In this document: positions 23,801 through 37,479 of the stretch, piece by piece
Layout: each line of letters starts with the position of its first letter
How positions within the stretch are numbered: position 1 is the first letter of the stretch
Source of the DNA: Carallia brachiata
Taxonomy: Eukaryota > Streptophyta > Magnoliopsida > Malpighiales > Rhizophoraceae
Length of the DNA: 64,000 nucleotides
Direction of reading: 5' to 3'
Assembly: GCA_021464245.1 (NCBI GenBank)
Contig: JADCRB010000068.1
Location: 1,439,297-1,503,296, forward strand
Program-made: the position numbers and the translations under genes
Notes under the pieces: model-generated
Database searches by the model: none
Told to the model about the DNA's origin: nothing
What the model saw: only the letters and a program-made list of their open reading frames with translations

Positions 23801-24969
23801 TACAGATGCTGACATTTTGAAATGGGCAAACAACAAAGTGAAGAGAGCTGGTAGGACCTCTCAAATGGAGAGCTTTAAGGTAATCAATGAAGCAATTACC
23901 CCTATTCACATCAAATTGAGTGCACCAATAACTTTTTGGTGTTTGATATTTTGCTTTCAGGATAAGACCCTTTCAAATGGAATTTTCTTCCTTGAACTTC
24001 TTAGTGCTGTCGAGCCCAGGGTTGTCAACTGGAGTGTCGTCACGAAGGGAGAAACTGGTATGCCATTGATATGTGTATCCCTACCCAAATACCTTGTGGT
24101 TTGGAAATGTGACAATAGGCCATGGGGTTAATCGCATCCACAGCAAAAACTCTGTGAAGCACTCATCTGAGGACATGGATGCATATATAATGAGCTTGAC
24201 GTTATTATATATGATAAAATAGACTCTTGATCTGCTACTGGCATTACAGATGAGGATATGAAGTTGAATGCTACCTATATAATAAGTGTTGCGCGGAAGC
24301 TTGGATGCTCCATTTTCTTGTTGCCTGAGGACATCTTGGAGGTGGGTATTTCGTGTTGAACTTGACACTTATATTACATTCATAAGTTTTGTTAACATTA
24401 TTATCAGTACAGATGCCATCCATTGTTTGCATCGTTCTCGGTTGGGATCTTGTGTTAGTCAAACCTGAAAAGGAAAAATTGGGGGCACAATGATCTTTCA
24501 TTGAATCATTAATGAACTGCTTGGTCCTTGAAAGCAGACCTAGATCTGATGGAATCATCTATCTTCTCTTATTGTATACAATCAGTCTAAAAGAAGAGCA
24601 TTAGGAACCATCAGTCGCGTGCCACTGATCACCCTTTGGCCAGTCTGCCCGCATTCACCATTTTTGTGGCAAGCCTGGTTATTAAAATTCGATCTTGTTG
24701 TGTTGTCATGACAGGTAAACCAAAAGATGATGCTAGTCTTGACTGCGAGCATTATGTACTGGAGCCTGCAGCAACGGAGTGGACAGTCATCACCTGCTCC
24801 TGAAGAAAATGACCCTCCTGATGCTTCTTCAGCAGCATCCCTGGAAAGCGAGAACCAGGATAGTCTGGCAAGTGGGGTTTCCAATTTGGCTCTGGACAAT
24901 TCCATTCAGGATCCATCTCCTTCCACTAAAGTTGAAAATAATCAATCCTCGGAAAAAAGTTCCAGATAA
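20851..24969 (+). CDS. Fimbrin (plastin-type actin-bundling protein)
   Basis: Fourteen coding exons join in phase: 20851-20937, 21076-21246, 21446-21690, 21781-21952, 22048-22086, 22262-22330, 22440-22556, 22818-23029, 23181-23336, 23415-23614, 23713-23879, 23961-24057, 24250-24341, 24715-24969. They give 692 residues, the usual plant fimbrin length. The N-terminus ([20 protein letters not shown]) and a degenerate EF-hand-like region (to ~100) are followed by four calponin-homology domains forming two actin-binding domains (about 122-372 and 390-625), e.g. [50 protein letters not shown] and [19 protein letters not shown]. The C-terminal ~65 residues are Ser/Pro/Asn-rich and variable in the family. 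Fimbrins cross-link actin filaments into bundles in the cytoplasm. No lesion was found. The first coding intron uses a GC donor. Confidence 0.96.
20938..21075 (+). other. GC-AG intron in fimbrin
   Basis: The exon ends CTCAAATCAAAG and is followed by GCAAGCCT; the acceptor is GGTTCTAG at 21068-21075. Phase and the family sequence (LKSK then FVSVRTQ) require this junction, so the donor is GC. Confidence 0.85.
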
Positions 24970-26507
24970 AGAATAATACCCAATCAACAAAATGTCTGTT
25001 TTTTTTTTCACCTTTTTCTGTTCTTTTCCAAATTGTCAAGACCCACATAGACAATAGAAAGAGTAAAGATCCAGAACCACCATAAGCTTGTCAAGCAAAA
25101 TGCCAAAATCAAGCACAAAATGTAGATTACTTAATGCCATTCTGATATCGATAAATAAGCAGCAGCCTTCACAAAAAATTGAAAGTGCAAAACTTGATTT
25201 CATTTGGATCTTCCTATGATCAATATCCATTTTTGTTGGAAATTACAAATTTCCTTTTTGTTTTTAACCCCCTTTTGTTTTCCTTTTGCGGTTGGGCATA
25301 CGGATTCCACATTTTTTTACTTGATTTTTTTGTTCAAATTGTAACGTATTTTTGATTTTTTTATAAATCTAAGTTCCCTACTTTTTTCCTTTGCGCTTCG
25401 AGTACATCACATGTCTTTATTGTCAGTAATAAGTATAGTGGGGCCTTCCGGCTATCCATCTGGCCATTTCTGCAGTTACTTCTCCTACTTCCCGCCGGAT
25501 TTGTATTACAACGGCTATTTTGATACAACAGCTATTTCGTATTACAACGGCTATTTCTCATTTTGATAATCTATTTTTGATTTTTTTCCCACTTTTTAGA
25601 CCGCTTATCTTTCACGCTAATAATAATTTAATTAGTTTTTAATCAACCAACAAAACCTACATGAAGTGAACGTATAATTTTTTTTGATAAAAAAAAAGAA
25701 GAAATAGTACCCACCATCTTGCCTGAAAATTTGAGAAAAGAAAGAAAATCATTATTTTGCCGGAGGAAAATGTAGAACTGTGATATATAAATGCTCCTCC
25801 TTTTTCTTTGGTAAGGTTTTTTTTTCCCATTTGTTGGATTTTCTTTTTTTTTTTTGAACACTAAACAATAAATAAAAATAGTCTTCCCCCACAGTCACAC
25901 GTAGGCGAATTCAACTTTAGCCGTCGGAGATGCTTTTAATATGTTTGCTACGGCTTCTGTGGTTGGAAAAAGTCACCTATTATATTAGATAATATGACGT
26001 CTGACAAACGAGACTCCACCTCCAAGATAGCTCTCATGGAATTGTCTGATAAACTGGATCAAGCAATTGGCAAGTGAAAACTCATAGTGCCCCAACTGCC
26101 TCTTTTTGTGTTTTTTCGATGCCCCATGTAATTTTAGCTATTGTACATTCTGCAACAAGAACATCATTACGCAGCCACGCAATATCGTACAAGACATGAA
26201 ATTGCTTCAACAATTTATCTATTTATTTTTTCAAGTCTAATACATTTTTCATAATTCAACGGTTCAGATTTTTACATACTAATTTTGTACTTATCATTGT
26301 GGGCTTAAGTAGCTTTTCCCTTTCAACAATCTCAGATGTACAATTCACCAGCAACTAACCTGGAGACAATAACAATCTTGACCGGGTCCTTCCCTTGCGG
26401 GGACAAAACCGCAAAAAATTCAGTATCCCTCTTCGCAGGGGGCAACAAGCCCCTTTTAGGATGCTTTTATATGTAAAAGTTTTGACCAAGTCAGGTTACA
26501 TATAATG
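24970..26507. other. Convergent 3' region of fimbrin and the TBC gene
   Basis: Holds both 3' UTRs. A short direct repeat (GTATTACAACGGCTATTT at about 25503 and 25538, with a diverged copy between) and T-rich tracts are present. No coding signal was seen on either strand. Confidence 0.6.
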
Positions 26508-29500
26508 CTATTTATCGTTCATTTTGATTGAGTTTAGTCTTCTCAATCTCTGATCTAGCTCCGCCATTACTGCTGATCTTGCTTGCTTTTTCCTTTGCTT
26601 TGATATGGTGTTGGTTGTCATTGAACCTATCCTATCAAATGCCACCTGCAAGATTTAAATTGGGTTGTTTCAAATTCGTAGTTGCATCATACCCTCGTTG
26701 GCTAAGCCTCTCTCCCCATTCTTTTATTTGAAATCCATTGTTAACCAGTGAATAACATTTACCACTTTGTTCGTTCTTACATTGCATTTCCCTTTTTAGT
26801 TTTATGGCTATGTAGAAGTGTCCATGGTGACGAATGAATAAAAATTGAATTAACAAAAAGGATCTAGCGAATATCTTACCGTCAATAATTCGTCAGGATC
26901 AAAGAGGTCATGGGTAGTTTTCTGCAGTATGTAGATTACATCGCCAACATGGTGAGTTAGAAGCAACTCTTCCTCTTTCATCTGCAATCAAAGATCACAA
27001 TGATAGTTCTTTTCTTGTGATAACTGGTGTTCTGACTTTTGGAAACCTGCAAATGAGGAGCTTTCAAAAGAAGTAGAACCTTGAATATCGCCAAGGCAAC
27101 ATGAAATAGAACCTTTGCCCCCTCATAGAAAAGGACATCCCACACCCTCAGCGTTGTCTGGAAATTAAGCCCCACCAAGGAAGAATTGTCAGTGAATGGT
27201 GAAAACCTAATATAAATACAGTTATTGCCGTGCAAAAGCAAGTGCATAAAGGTGAAAGAGGGAGGAAATTATTGACACTTCTAACCTCCGAAGGTAAGCT
27301 CTTAGAGAAGAGGCATAGGAACCACTCAGTGGCGACAAGGGAGACATCAAACTCCAACTCTTCCAAATGACTAGCTATCCTGTGTTTTCATTTTCTTGAT
27401 TTTAACCGGCAGTTGCAACTCAACAAAGCACAAATCATCAAGTTAGCAGATGAAAAATACCTGGGGCACTTTTTGGAAAGAAGATCCTTGAAAACCCGTT
27501 GTTCAACATGACATCCTGACAAGTTATCTGTGTAGCAGTCATTAACTAAGACATTTTCCAGCAGGACAGCCAGCATCCAAAAGGCATCTTCTTCCGTTTT
27601 CATCACAAGCAACAGCAACGCTGCAACATAATTTAGTCCCTGTGACAAGGACCATTTTCCATTTGAAATTAGATAACAGCAACCTATGAAGGTAAGACAT
27701 CACCCATTGACAAAAAGAGTTGATGGCTAACAGAAACCTAGCAGAAAATTTTCTTTTGGTTGCTAAATATCCATTATATCCAGGAGGGGGATCATAAATG
27801 TGGACACACTTCAAAATATATTATCTATGTTGAGATGCAGTTTTTAAAAACATCGTGTTGATGGATCCACACTATGTTGGGATAGTTATAAAATCATTTC
27901 TTTGAGAAGGTGATTATAAGAAGGATTTAGAACAATATGAAATGTGATGATCTTATGATCAGCAAAAAACAAGGACATAGACATACAAAGCATGTACAAA
28001 GGGGAAAAGTTGAGACGCAATATGGAAGATAATTGTTTGTTCTATGCTGTTGGTTTAGCACACTTGTCCTTTGTCATTTACATAGTGTAAGCCCCACAAT
28101 GACCCACCTGGCAGTACCCAACATCAGAATCACGGAAAGAATAACCAACAAGAATGCGTCTAAGGGCAGCATGGCCCTCTGGGGTGTCCAACCACGGGTG
28201 ACCGGGGAAGGTTCGTGGCAAGTCCTGCAAATGTACTCAAGAGAAGGTTTAATAACATGAAAGCAAGTGCCATAGAAAGAATCAGAAACAAAATAGTAGT
28301 GCCAAACTAGTGCATCACCACTAACTTGTCAGTTGTTTCATTACGAATCCAAATTTGGGCACTTTAAATGGACTCTTATAGTCAGAGAGCAGAAGAATGC
28401 CTCCCAAAAGAGACATCAAAGAAAGCACTCAGAATAACCCAACTTCTACATGTAAAGGTTGATACTACAACACTCATTGTTTGATGCTTATTAGCATTAC
28501 CAGAACATCTGGTGCGCCTGTGCTTTCTCAGTTAGCTAAATAAAAACTTAAAAAGTGACCATGACATTTTCTTGATAGCCCAGAGGGTACTCATATTATG
28601 ACTAGAAACAAGTATGTACCTCGGCTAGGCCTCCCAATTTTTGTTTCGGTCATAAGCATTTCACTTCACCGTCTAATATTTGAATTTAGTGTCTTGGTTT
28701 CCAATCTAACCACAAAGAGGCTACAATTATCTCACATAGCAGGAATAGCTAGAGAAATGACCTTCTAAATGCAAAACACTGTGTTTGACTTCCCAAAAAA
28801 TTGAATAAAACAGTCATTACAATTGCTTCCAATATCAAACATCATCGTTGAAGACTGTTACCTAGCTGGATCAGATTGTTACACGAGGACGCTAAAACTG
28901 CAACTGCATCATCTTTTGTAAGTCAAACAAAGATACTGGATATTCCTATATTTTCAGATTTGCATCTCAGGATAATGTTAAGAACTGGACACATTTTTGT
29001 CCCGATTGTGTAAGTCAAGTAACCTCAGTTCCTGCCTAAAAATACAAATCTAAGTAAAGCAACAGATTTGTGACCGTTTGACAAACAAACAATGGCTTTG
29101 GAGGAAATTAAATTTTCAACAAATCTAAAACGGCCAAATCCGAGAAGAAACTTTGGGAAAAAAAAGCCTCACTACTCAGAATAAGAAACAATGGCAAATT
29201 GTAGTACAATTAGTATTGCAACTCAAGGAAAGAATATTCACAATGGACTAATCAAGACTTTGTGGCCATCAAAAGGAAAAGATGCCTTTTATCCAATCAA
29301 ACGCAAATCAAGCAAAACTACTTTCACGGTTGAAAACAAGGCAGTCTACTGATATCAGATTTAACACTGTAATTCATGAATCAACCAAAAATTTCAAATA
29401 AACTTACTTGATCAATCTGCCTTGTAGCAGGTGTAACCTTCCCTTCAACCGCCTTGGTCAGATCATTGTAGTAGCTCTCGGGCACCGTAGACTTCTTCTT

Positions 29501-29899
29501 TGCGGCCCCAGAGAGCGAAAACCAAACTTTAGGCCTAAGCACGGGAGGTATACCTTTTCTAATAAGCTTCTTCAAAGTGATTGCGTTAGCTAAAGTAGAC
29601 AACTTTAGAGAAGATTTTACGGCAATCCCTTCACCTATTGAAGAAACATCTGGCTGCAAATACCAATTAACACCTTTGCTAGCCTCTAGTGCCCACCAAA
29701 CCCTCGCTTGTTGCCTCACCTTCTCTCTGACCTCATTTAACACATTAACATCGTCCACATTGCCTTCTACAGTGAACCCATAAAGGTCCTGGAATTTGAC
29801 CGTTAAATTTGCTCTCCTTGAATGGATGCTAGGCCTCAAAAATTGGATTTGAGGCTGAAATTCTAACGGAACTTCCCTCTCGCCATGCGTTTTGTACAT
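26508..29899 (-). CDS. TBC-domain Rab GTPase-activating protein
   Basis: Seven coding exons on the minus strand: 29899-29408, 28224-28108, 27639-27461, 27379-27286, 27157-27080, 26981-26880, 26645-26508 (stop TAG 26510-26508). All are in phase with GT-AG introns, giving 399 residues. The N-terminus (to ~110) carries the plant-specific [18 protein letters not shown] region. The TBC domain starts at [15 protein letters not shown] (~112) and runs to ~345. It has the arginine finger in [14 protein letters not shown] (R168) and the glutamine finger in DVGYCQGLNY (Q203), so it should be a dual-finger GAP that stimulates GTP hydrolysis on a Rab GTPase in membrane traffic. The C-terminus ([25 protein letters not shown]) is a conserved basic tail. 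M at 29899 is chosen because an acceptor (TTTGTAG) at 29929 marks the upstream sequence as 5' UTR. The Rab substrate cannot be read from sequence. Confidence 0.95.
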
Positions 29900-30660
29900 G
29901 TTTAGTAGCTGTGTTTCTGAGTTCTTCCTACAAAGGGATAGATAAATATGATACAAAGGCAAAGGCCTTTTCCAAAATTGGTCAAGTCTACAGGCTTGTA
30001 AACACAAGGAAACGGTCAATTGTTGAAGTTTTAAAAGCTTGAAAACGAATTGGCTTCAAAGAATCGAACAAGAAGACTCGCAAAAATTTATCTCAAAAGA
30101 AGAAAAATATCCAACAGAGGGCCGCTATTGAACACCCTTTTGCGCCATCTACAGAAATCCTTGAATTCTATTACTGGAAATGATAACAAACACAGAAAGA
30201 CAAAGGATTGAAAGAAAAAGCTTTGCCCTTGCAGCTGGGCTCCTCAAAAGAAAAAGATATTCAGACAACAAGAGAAAACCCAGAAAAAGAAAAGTTTATT
30301 TACAGCTTCAAGTCAATATATGAAAACCAAAACCCAGAAAACAGATCTTCCTGTTAATGCACCGAGGGGGAAAGAACGAGTCTTTTTTAAAGAACGAGTC
30401 TTCTTTAGCCTTTTTTTTTTATTGATGCAATAAAGAATATCTTCGAAGGGGTCAAATGAAACCACAAAAATAAACAACGATATTTTGGGGAAAATTAAGA
30501 AGCTTGAAAGCTTGAAGTTTGGGTCTTTTCTGTTTCTATGTTAGAGAAAGAGAATCAGTTTAACAAATAGACTAATGAGGGGAAAAACAAAAAAAAAAGA
30601 CAGATTTTCAAGGGAGGCTATTTAGAAGCTTCAAATTCAAAGGTCGAAGCAATGGAGTAT
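29900..30660 (-). other. 5' leader and promoter region of the TBC gene
   Basis: A short 5' UTR exon piece (29928-29900) follows a 5' UTR intron; upstream exon(s) and the promoter are probably within 30050-30660. No convincing TATA box was identified. Confidence 0.4.
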
Positions 30661-32417
30661 TCATTCAACGGGAAAATACGTGGCCTGTAGCCTGACCTTG
30701 GAGCGATAAAAAGGAAATTTTGCTTTGAACGTTACTGGACTTTTAATTTTTATTAAAAAGCTGTGGGTAGATCTTTTAAAAAATAGTTTTGGCAGGAATA
30801 TTTAGATGAGATTGATTAAAGTCATATCTATAAAGAAAAGAAAAAATAATTAAATAATTAAATATTATTATATAAATTATGTGGTTATTTAAATATTAAA
30901 ACTCACTTTTTTTTTTTTATCAAGTTAAAAATTGCATACAGGACTTTATCTTTTTTAAAAGATTAAAATGCCCTTTTCATTCCATGGTAGGTGTCCCTGT
31001 CTCATATCTTCCAAGTTGCCTTTCACGGGTTTAGACCTCAGAATTCAGACAATACAACTGACGTTTTTAATTCTTGTTTTTTACTTGTAATTCCTTCGTT
31101 TTTTTTTTTTTTTGTGATTAATAGGTAATTTGAATTTTGCGTACTAAGTTGCTTTGTTTTTGTTTCCCAAGTTCAATCAAGATTAGATTATGGAGGCCTT
31201 TGAGACCAAATTGTGTTTTATGGTTTGAAGCTAAAATTAAATCAAATAAAAAAAAACAATTATTGGGCAACCAAATCCACTCTCAAAATTGCATTGGTTC
31301 ATGGTGATGCATACGCATATATATGTTTTATATTTGTACACTAAAAATTATTTATTATCTACAGATAATGATATTGAAAATTAGCAATACGACTAATACC
31401 ATAACACGTATATAAGCTTTGTTTTATTGATAAACTAAATGGACAAAAGAGATTATTCTTGTACGCGGGCCAGTTAACCCTACCCAAAATGTTACCTATC
31501 AAAAAAAAAAAAAAAAACCTTACCCAAAATGTTAAATTATAACTCTGATTGTGTATGCCTCTGTTTAGCGTTTAGAAGGACCTCCTCCCTTATTTGCCCT
31601 TTCTTATCGTTGGCTTGAATGAATGTATTAATAGGCCAGTATGAGTATTGTTTTTATCCCTTTTTTTTTACTTTTCAATTTTCAATGATGAAGAATTATT
31701 CTCAATAAAATTTGAAATTATTAACACAAAAACGTTTTTGCAACCTTAAACTTTAAATCTGAAATATATCTATAAAGAATCGAACTTATTCCACCTTACC
31801 AGTTTTATCATATATCTGCAATGAACTAGTACTTCAATTTGTCCATTTGAATATTACCATTTTCTTTAACATTTTAATTTTATAAGATTCTACAGCAAGA
31901 GATTTTACTTTTTGAAAAAATAAAACAAGAAAGCAAAAGAAAATCGCAATATTAGTTGGAAAATATTACAATTTCTTCAGAAAAAATGGTCTGAATTAAA
32001 GAACCGATCATTCCTTTGACAAATGCTTAAGAACTTTGAGCGCAGTAGAGCACTTATTGACCAACAAGTCAATTACTCCCTTACAAGGAAAGTAATTTCC
32101 TAATAGTCATGCTAGTGATGAAGGATTTTTTAGTAATATAATTTAACTTTATGTTTAAAGAAATTCTAATGACTATGGTCAGCTTCAAAGTTGAAATAAA
32201 ATTTTTTTTATCACATAAATAAATGTATAAATTCTTAATAGGACGTCTCACAAGTTAAGAAGTAGCATAAAGTAATTGATAATTAGGAATGATATACAAT
32301 AGTATACTTTTCGGAGAGAATAAAGGGCAAATTTGTCATTTCGTGAGATTCTGACTCGTTTTTTGGATTGAATCATCTGAGAGGTATAAAAGTGATTTAA
32401 ATGATGGTTCCATTAAA
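30661..32417. other. AT-rich intergenic sequence
   Basis: Poly-A/T runs and short dispersed AT repeats; no coding frame, RNA gene or defined repeat boundary could be supported. Confidence 0.6.
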
Positions 32418-32642
32418 GGGGTATATAATTTTTTCTTATTACGTCTATATATATATTTTTTTTGTGTAATTGTGAGTATTTTTTGTGTAATTATAAACAA
32501 AAAAATGTGCAATAAAAAAATAGTAATATTTTTTGTTTCACTTTTTATTGTTGTAATTACACAAAACACGCATATGATTAAAAAAAAAAATTACGTATAA
32601 AAATAATATAAAAAAATTATATACTCATAAACATTTTCTCTT
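32418..32642. mobile_element. MITE-like hairpin, family A copy 1
   Basis: The left arm (GGGGTATATAATTTTTTCTT, TTTTGTGTAATTGTGAG) is the imperfect reverse complement of the right arm (TTGTAATTACACAAAACACG, ATTATATACTCATA). A related inverted repeat lies at 54320-54515. Size and structure suit a short non-autonomous DNA transposon; a clear target duplication was not identified. Confidence 0.55.
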
Positions 32643-32649
32643 AAACGAT

Positions 32650-32870
32650 TACATTAATCGAAGTGGACGACGAGCTTGCTATCTGTGGGCCCCCGACAAC
32701 GTTGGAGCCATATACTAGTGCTCAGGCCGCGGATGGGCGTGTCACGTGCGGAGCTCTCCAAATCCGAGTCTCAAAGACAAAAAGAGGCTGGCCGTGGCGC
32801 GGCCTTTGTGGTAGCAGTTTCAACACTCGATAAATATTGTAAATGAAAATCTACATTTCATCTCCATGTG
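32650..32870. other. GC-rich island with G-box
   Basis: A GC-rich block in AT-rich surroundings with GTCACGTGCG at 32741-32750 and GGCCGCGG nearby. No open frame of note. Could be a promoter remnant or an unrecognised repeat. Confidence 0.3.
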
Positions 32871-35800
32871 GCTCAAGTGGCAAAGGCTAATTGTGAGGTT
32901 AACGCACAATTAAGAGACTAGCGCTTCAAAGAGTAAAAGAAGATTAAACATATGTTTGATCGTATGTAATTTGTAAGTGACTGAAACCCTTGTTGAGTGG
33001 TGAGGAGTACATATACATTTACAAATTTAATATAGTAATCTAATTTATTATGTAATGCGTTTAGCACAATTTTTAATAGAGCAATAACCCGTTCTTTTCC
33101 ATTTATTGATAAAAAAAAAGTCTAAAGTGTCATTTCCATATAATTATTTGTTCCCAAATAAATCTAAATATTAATATTGATTGTTATGTTTGCATTATCT
33201 TTCTGGATCAATAAACCTGGTTAAAAAGTAATTTTCACTCAAAATTGAAAATAAACTTTTTAACTCGATGATTGAAATGTCTCACAGACAAACTTGAATG
33301 TTCGGACACATATTATAATTATAGTAATATTAATAATAAGTAGTATTCACCATTGATTCGGAAAATTAAAACTTCAGAAGATGTTGCTGGCCAACCATTA
33401 TCAATGTCAACAGGGAACGAGCGGATACATCAAGGTTTTAAGGATATCCCATCGCATTGATGGCTGGCTTATAAAAGTGCTTAGTACTTCAAATTTCACT
33501 TAATATAGGAAGTTTTGAGAAATTAGTGTGATTTGATCAACTGACTCTTTCCAATTTTAAAGATTTTGATAGTTGCTTAAACTAACTTAAGGAGTCAATC
33601 TGTATAACTTAATTAAGGGATAACGTAAACATTAATAGCGGATTAATTCCATCATTCATTTCATTTGTATGAAACATGCGTGTGGTGAGTCCAGGTTAAT
33701 AATTTGTTTCTTGGAAATTGGAAAGATGTGAGGAATCCTTCTATACTTGTAAACTTTATGTATTTAAAGTGATTTATAATTTTTGTTCTCTACCTAGTTA
33801 AATATTGTCGATCGAAGATTTATGGGTAAATAATATCCTTGTAGGTGTATATATTATTCTGCAGATATTAGCATTTAGCATTTTGAAAGTATTTTATTAC
33901 CGGATGCATGAGTTTAGTGCTTAGTCAGTTTTGTTTCTCTCTCATTAGTTTTGATTTGAATTCCCTTGCATCACATATGACGCCTTTGAATAGCGAGTCC
34001 TATTTATAGATAAAATTGAATCAGAACGACAAGGATAATTCTAACTTCAAGATAAACTGAACTTACATTCCTATTGTGTCCTTTTTTGAGTAGCAAAAGA
34101 AGAGTTTTTCGGCAGTTTAATGCTGAGAACCTTTTCACTTATTTATTTCCAGGTTCTTCGGTTAATCGGTTCTTTTATTATCATTATTATTATTTTTTCA
34201 TTAGTGGTTCTTCGATTCTAAGTTAAGAGGACCATTGGTATCAAATAATATCTTTTTGCTGATGGAAACTTACGATCGCAACAATGTAAAAAAGGCGGCT
34301 GACACTTTTAAATCATTTCCGTATACCCACTTGTAGCTCGTTACTATAACCGGTTACTAATTCATGAATATTGTTACATAATGAAATAAATACAAAGCAA
34401 ATAGCATCTCACTTATTAGTTGATGAAAATGTCTCAATACCCAAAGCCATTTTTTTTTTTAAATGGCAGTAGCCCTAAATAAAACACGCCAATCAAGTGG
34501 ACTTGATAGAAAATCATGAAACAAAAGTCGGGTTTGTTTGTGCACACATCACAAACATGTATATTATGCCATATTTAATTAAATGAATTATTTATATAAG
34601 AATGTTGTAAATGTTATCGAGGTTTGGCAACAAAAGGCGGAATATTATTGCGAACAATTAACATACCATAAATGAGAAAGCAAAAAATTCTCGGTGCTTC
34701 TACAACACCATTAATGTATCATCGGAGGGTTCACTCGGTACCAGCTGCCAAAGAGCCGTTCAAGATCGAACGGCACCACCGAGCAATGAGAGACTGGGGT
34801 CTTTAATTTCATGATAATGATTCGATAGCATCAATTTCGCGTCGTGTCATCAAAATACTCTAAACTTTGCTTTTGTACAAAGACAAGAACGCGAAGATAG
34901 AGCTGTGAAGCTAAAGCATTGTCCTGTTAAAAAAACCAAAAAAAAAAAAAAAAAGCTAAAGCAGTGTCGCCTTCTCAACTGTGAAAAAACCACTACTCCG
35001 ATTGACTTTAAGCATGAAATTACACCAGGGCTTTCCTCTCATTTTCACTGCAACGTATTAGGCACGTCGCCAGAACGGGCCATTTGGTCAAGGACGGCAA
35101 CGAACATTATAAAGTCTCCTCATTAGTGGTTACCACTCAAATTTCTTTTGGAAGGGATGTGCATTACGTGTAGAGATGTTCTAGATATTTTGCAGACCGC
35201 GGTGCTTAATTATTTTTTCCAGATTACAAATGAAATCTCAACAATTGAGCCAATTAATAAGTACCATAAAAATATAAATCTTACGATAAGTAACCTTCGA
35301 TTTCAGTTCACAAGTGCGATAATTAATATATCTGCGATACATTTTTTTATATAAAAAAAAAAGTTCCATACAATTATAAATGCTTATTTGATACAATGGA
35401 TTTGTGCATCTTTGGTGAAGTAACAAAGAGAATTCTTTAGGAATATTTTTTTTTGTTTTGTTCTCATTAGGAATTTCTTAATTCGGACAAAATGGCATGC
35501 ACATAATGGAAAAAAGATCTAGGACAACAAATTTAGTCGACCCGGGCCATGGTATAGATTAAAGTTTCAAGTCGCTTGATTGCTCTAAAGTCTTAACTCA
35601 ACAGTCAACATTGTTTTTTAGGTACAGTTAAAGTAGAGAGGGAGACATTTTTAATAAATGAGGTTTAAGGTTTTATATCTTATTTCCAAAATTTAAATTT
35701 AATAGTCGTTAAGTTATATCTAATAATTAAACTCAAACTTGTGATCCGCAACTCACAATGATGTCAAAATCGTTTAAGGGACCATATTAAAACTTGGGCC

Positions 35801-37470
35801 ATGTAAGTGTATTTGGTCTCTGGTAAGAGAGAGTCTTCCCTATATTCTGCATGTAAAAGAATACTTAAATCAATCGGTGACCACTCTATGAATGACTGTA
35901 TAGGAAATAAAGATTTTCTCAATAAAGTGTACATAATAAATTAATACCGATAAGAAATAAATCAAGGATGATATTTGCATTAGTATTCATTTGAATGTAT
36001 CCAACATAGACATATAAATACCTTAATTAAGAGGTTTGAGGAAATTCGAGTGAATCAAGAATAACTTATAATTTATTTGTAAACTTTTTGTCGAGAAGGA
36101 TTTAAAATAATTGAATCTCATAATATCAAACTTAATTTATAATAAAATAATATAATGAGAAAAGAGCAGTTTAATCGATTTCAATTAAATTTGACATCAA
36201 AATTTTATTGTTCATTTTGCTATCTGGACCAGACTTTAGATACACACTTAGTGCTGCAGGGGTAGTAAAATTGATTGCAATTTACAGTATCAGTTGGCTC
36301 TTGCCAAATACCAAGCATGGAAATTGATAAAAAATAAATACATCATTTGTTAATTTTAGTGGAGCCATTAAATGGAAGTGATTTTTTTTTAAAAAAAGAA
36401 AATGAAGATCGGAACATTCAGTCAAACCAATGAACTGCTAACTAGGCCAAGATAATATTTTTCAAGACTCAAACTAGCTGTTGATTCGGAACAGATTTTT
36501 AAGTTAGTTTAAATGCCACATTATACATACATTTGATTAATAATTCTGAACTCTTAGTTTTAAGTTTAAGTAACATTCTCAATTCTCAAAAACGTAAAAA
36601 AAAAAAAATGATAAAAAGTAGGGATTATTTTCTTGATTCTCTTTTCATCCATCTCACTTACTACTTTATTTATTCTTTGTTTTTTTTTTTTGGGTGCGAA
36701 GAAAAAGAAATATGTAACTAACTAGTTTTACGTGCTCGAGCTCGACCCACCGTTGAGAGTCGAAACACAAAACCCACAGTCACGTGTGCTCGTGCAGACA
36801 CGGACGCCAGCTGGTCGGCGAGGACAATGGGATCGTTCATCTTGCGAAAGGAGTGGCTACCTAATGTCAAACACGAACATGCAGTATCTTGTCTAACTGT
36901 CTAAGTCTAACAAAACTTAATCAAAATGTAAGATTCCAAGGCATTCTTGTCGTTGAAGATTCAAGGTCTAATTACATTTCCCTGTATATAAATTACGATT
37001 CCCTATGTTTTACTACATTTATTATTAATTTGGTCAAAACAATGAATAATACCGTATTGCTTATATAATTTAAAATATGAAATGAAAAGGCTGAACAAGA
37101 GACCTTCTGTCAATATACATTACTGTATTTTATCTTATAGATCCTGTATCATAGCCAACCGTAACTTCTACCCTTTCCTTCCCCATATAATATATTATAT
37201 ACGAAAATCAATTACTACATAATAGGCTTTAAATTAGTAGCTAGGTTTTTGGCTTTTTCCCTACAAGAAATTTTGACGGTTAACTATTTTGTTATACATT
37301 TGTATATAAATAGACTACATATCTCTCAGGATTTAATTGGTCCTATTTATATAGTAATCATATATTTAATTTGTCTAGAGAAATTCTTAAGAGAATAACT
37401 TTACCTTTGCTCTGTCATACATATGCTAGCTAGTAGTCAATGGGTATTTAAAAGAGAACGAAAGAAAAGA
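32871..37470. other. AT-rich intergenic sequence
   Basis: No supported gene. It contains a compact hairpin (34734-34783), a second GC-rich block with GTCACGTG (36730-36870) and many homopolymer runs. Confidence 0.5.
34734..34783. repeat. Two-tier hairpin
   Basis: Outer stem CTCGGT (34734-34739) pairs with ACCGAG (34778-34783). Inner stem GCCGTTC (34755-34761) pairs with GAACGGC (34768-34774) around a 6-base loop. It stands out as a GC-rich structured patch in AT-rich DNA. Confidence 0.5.
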
Positions 37471-37479
37471 GGCTATATA

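Noticed and set aside
29900..30019. 40-codon N-terminal extension of the TBC protein
   Set aside because: A clear acceptor (TTTGTAG) at about 29929 falls inside it, and family proteins begin near [11 protein letters not shown]; the extension is intron and 5' UTR.
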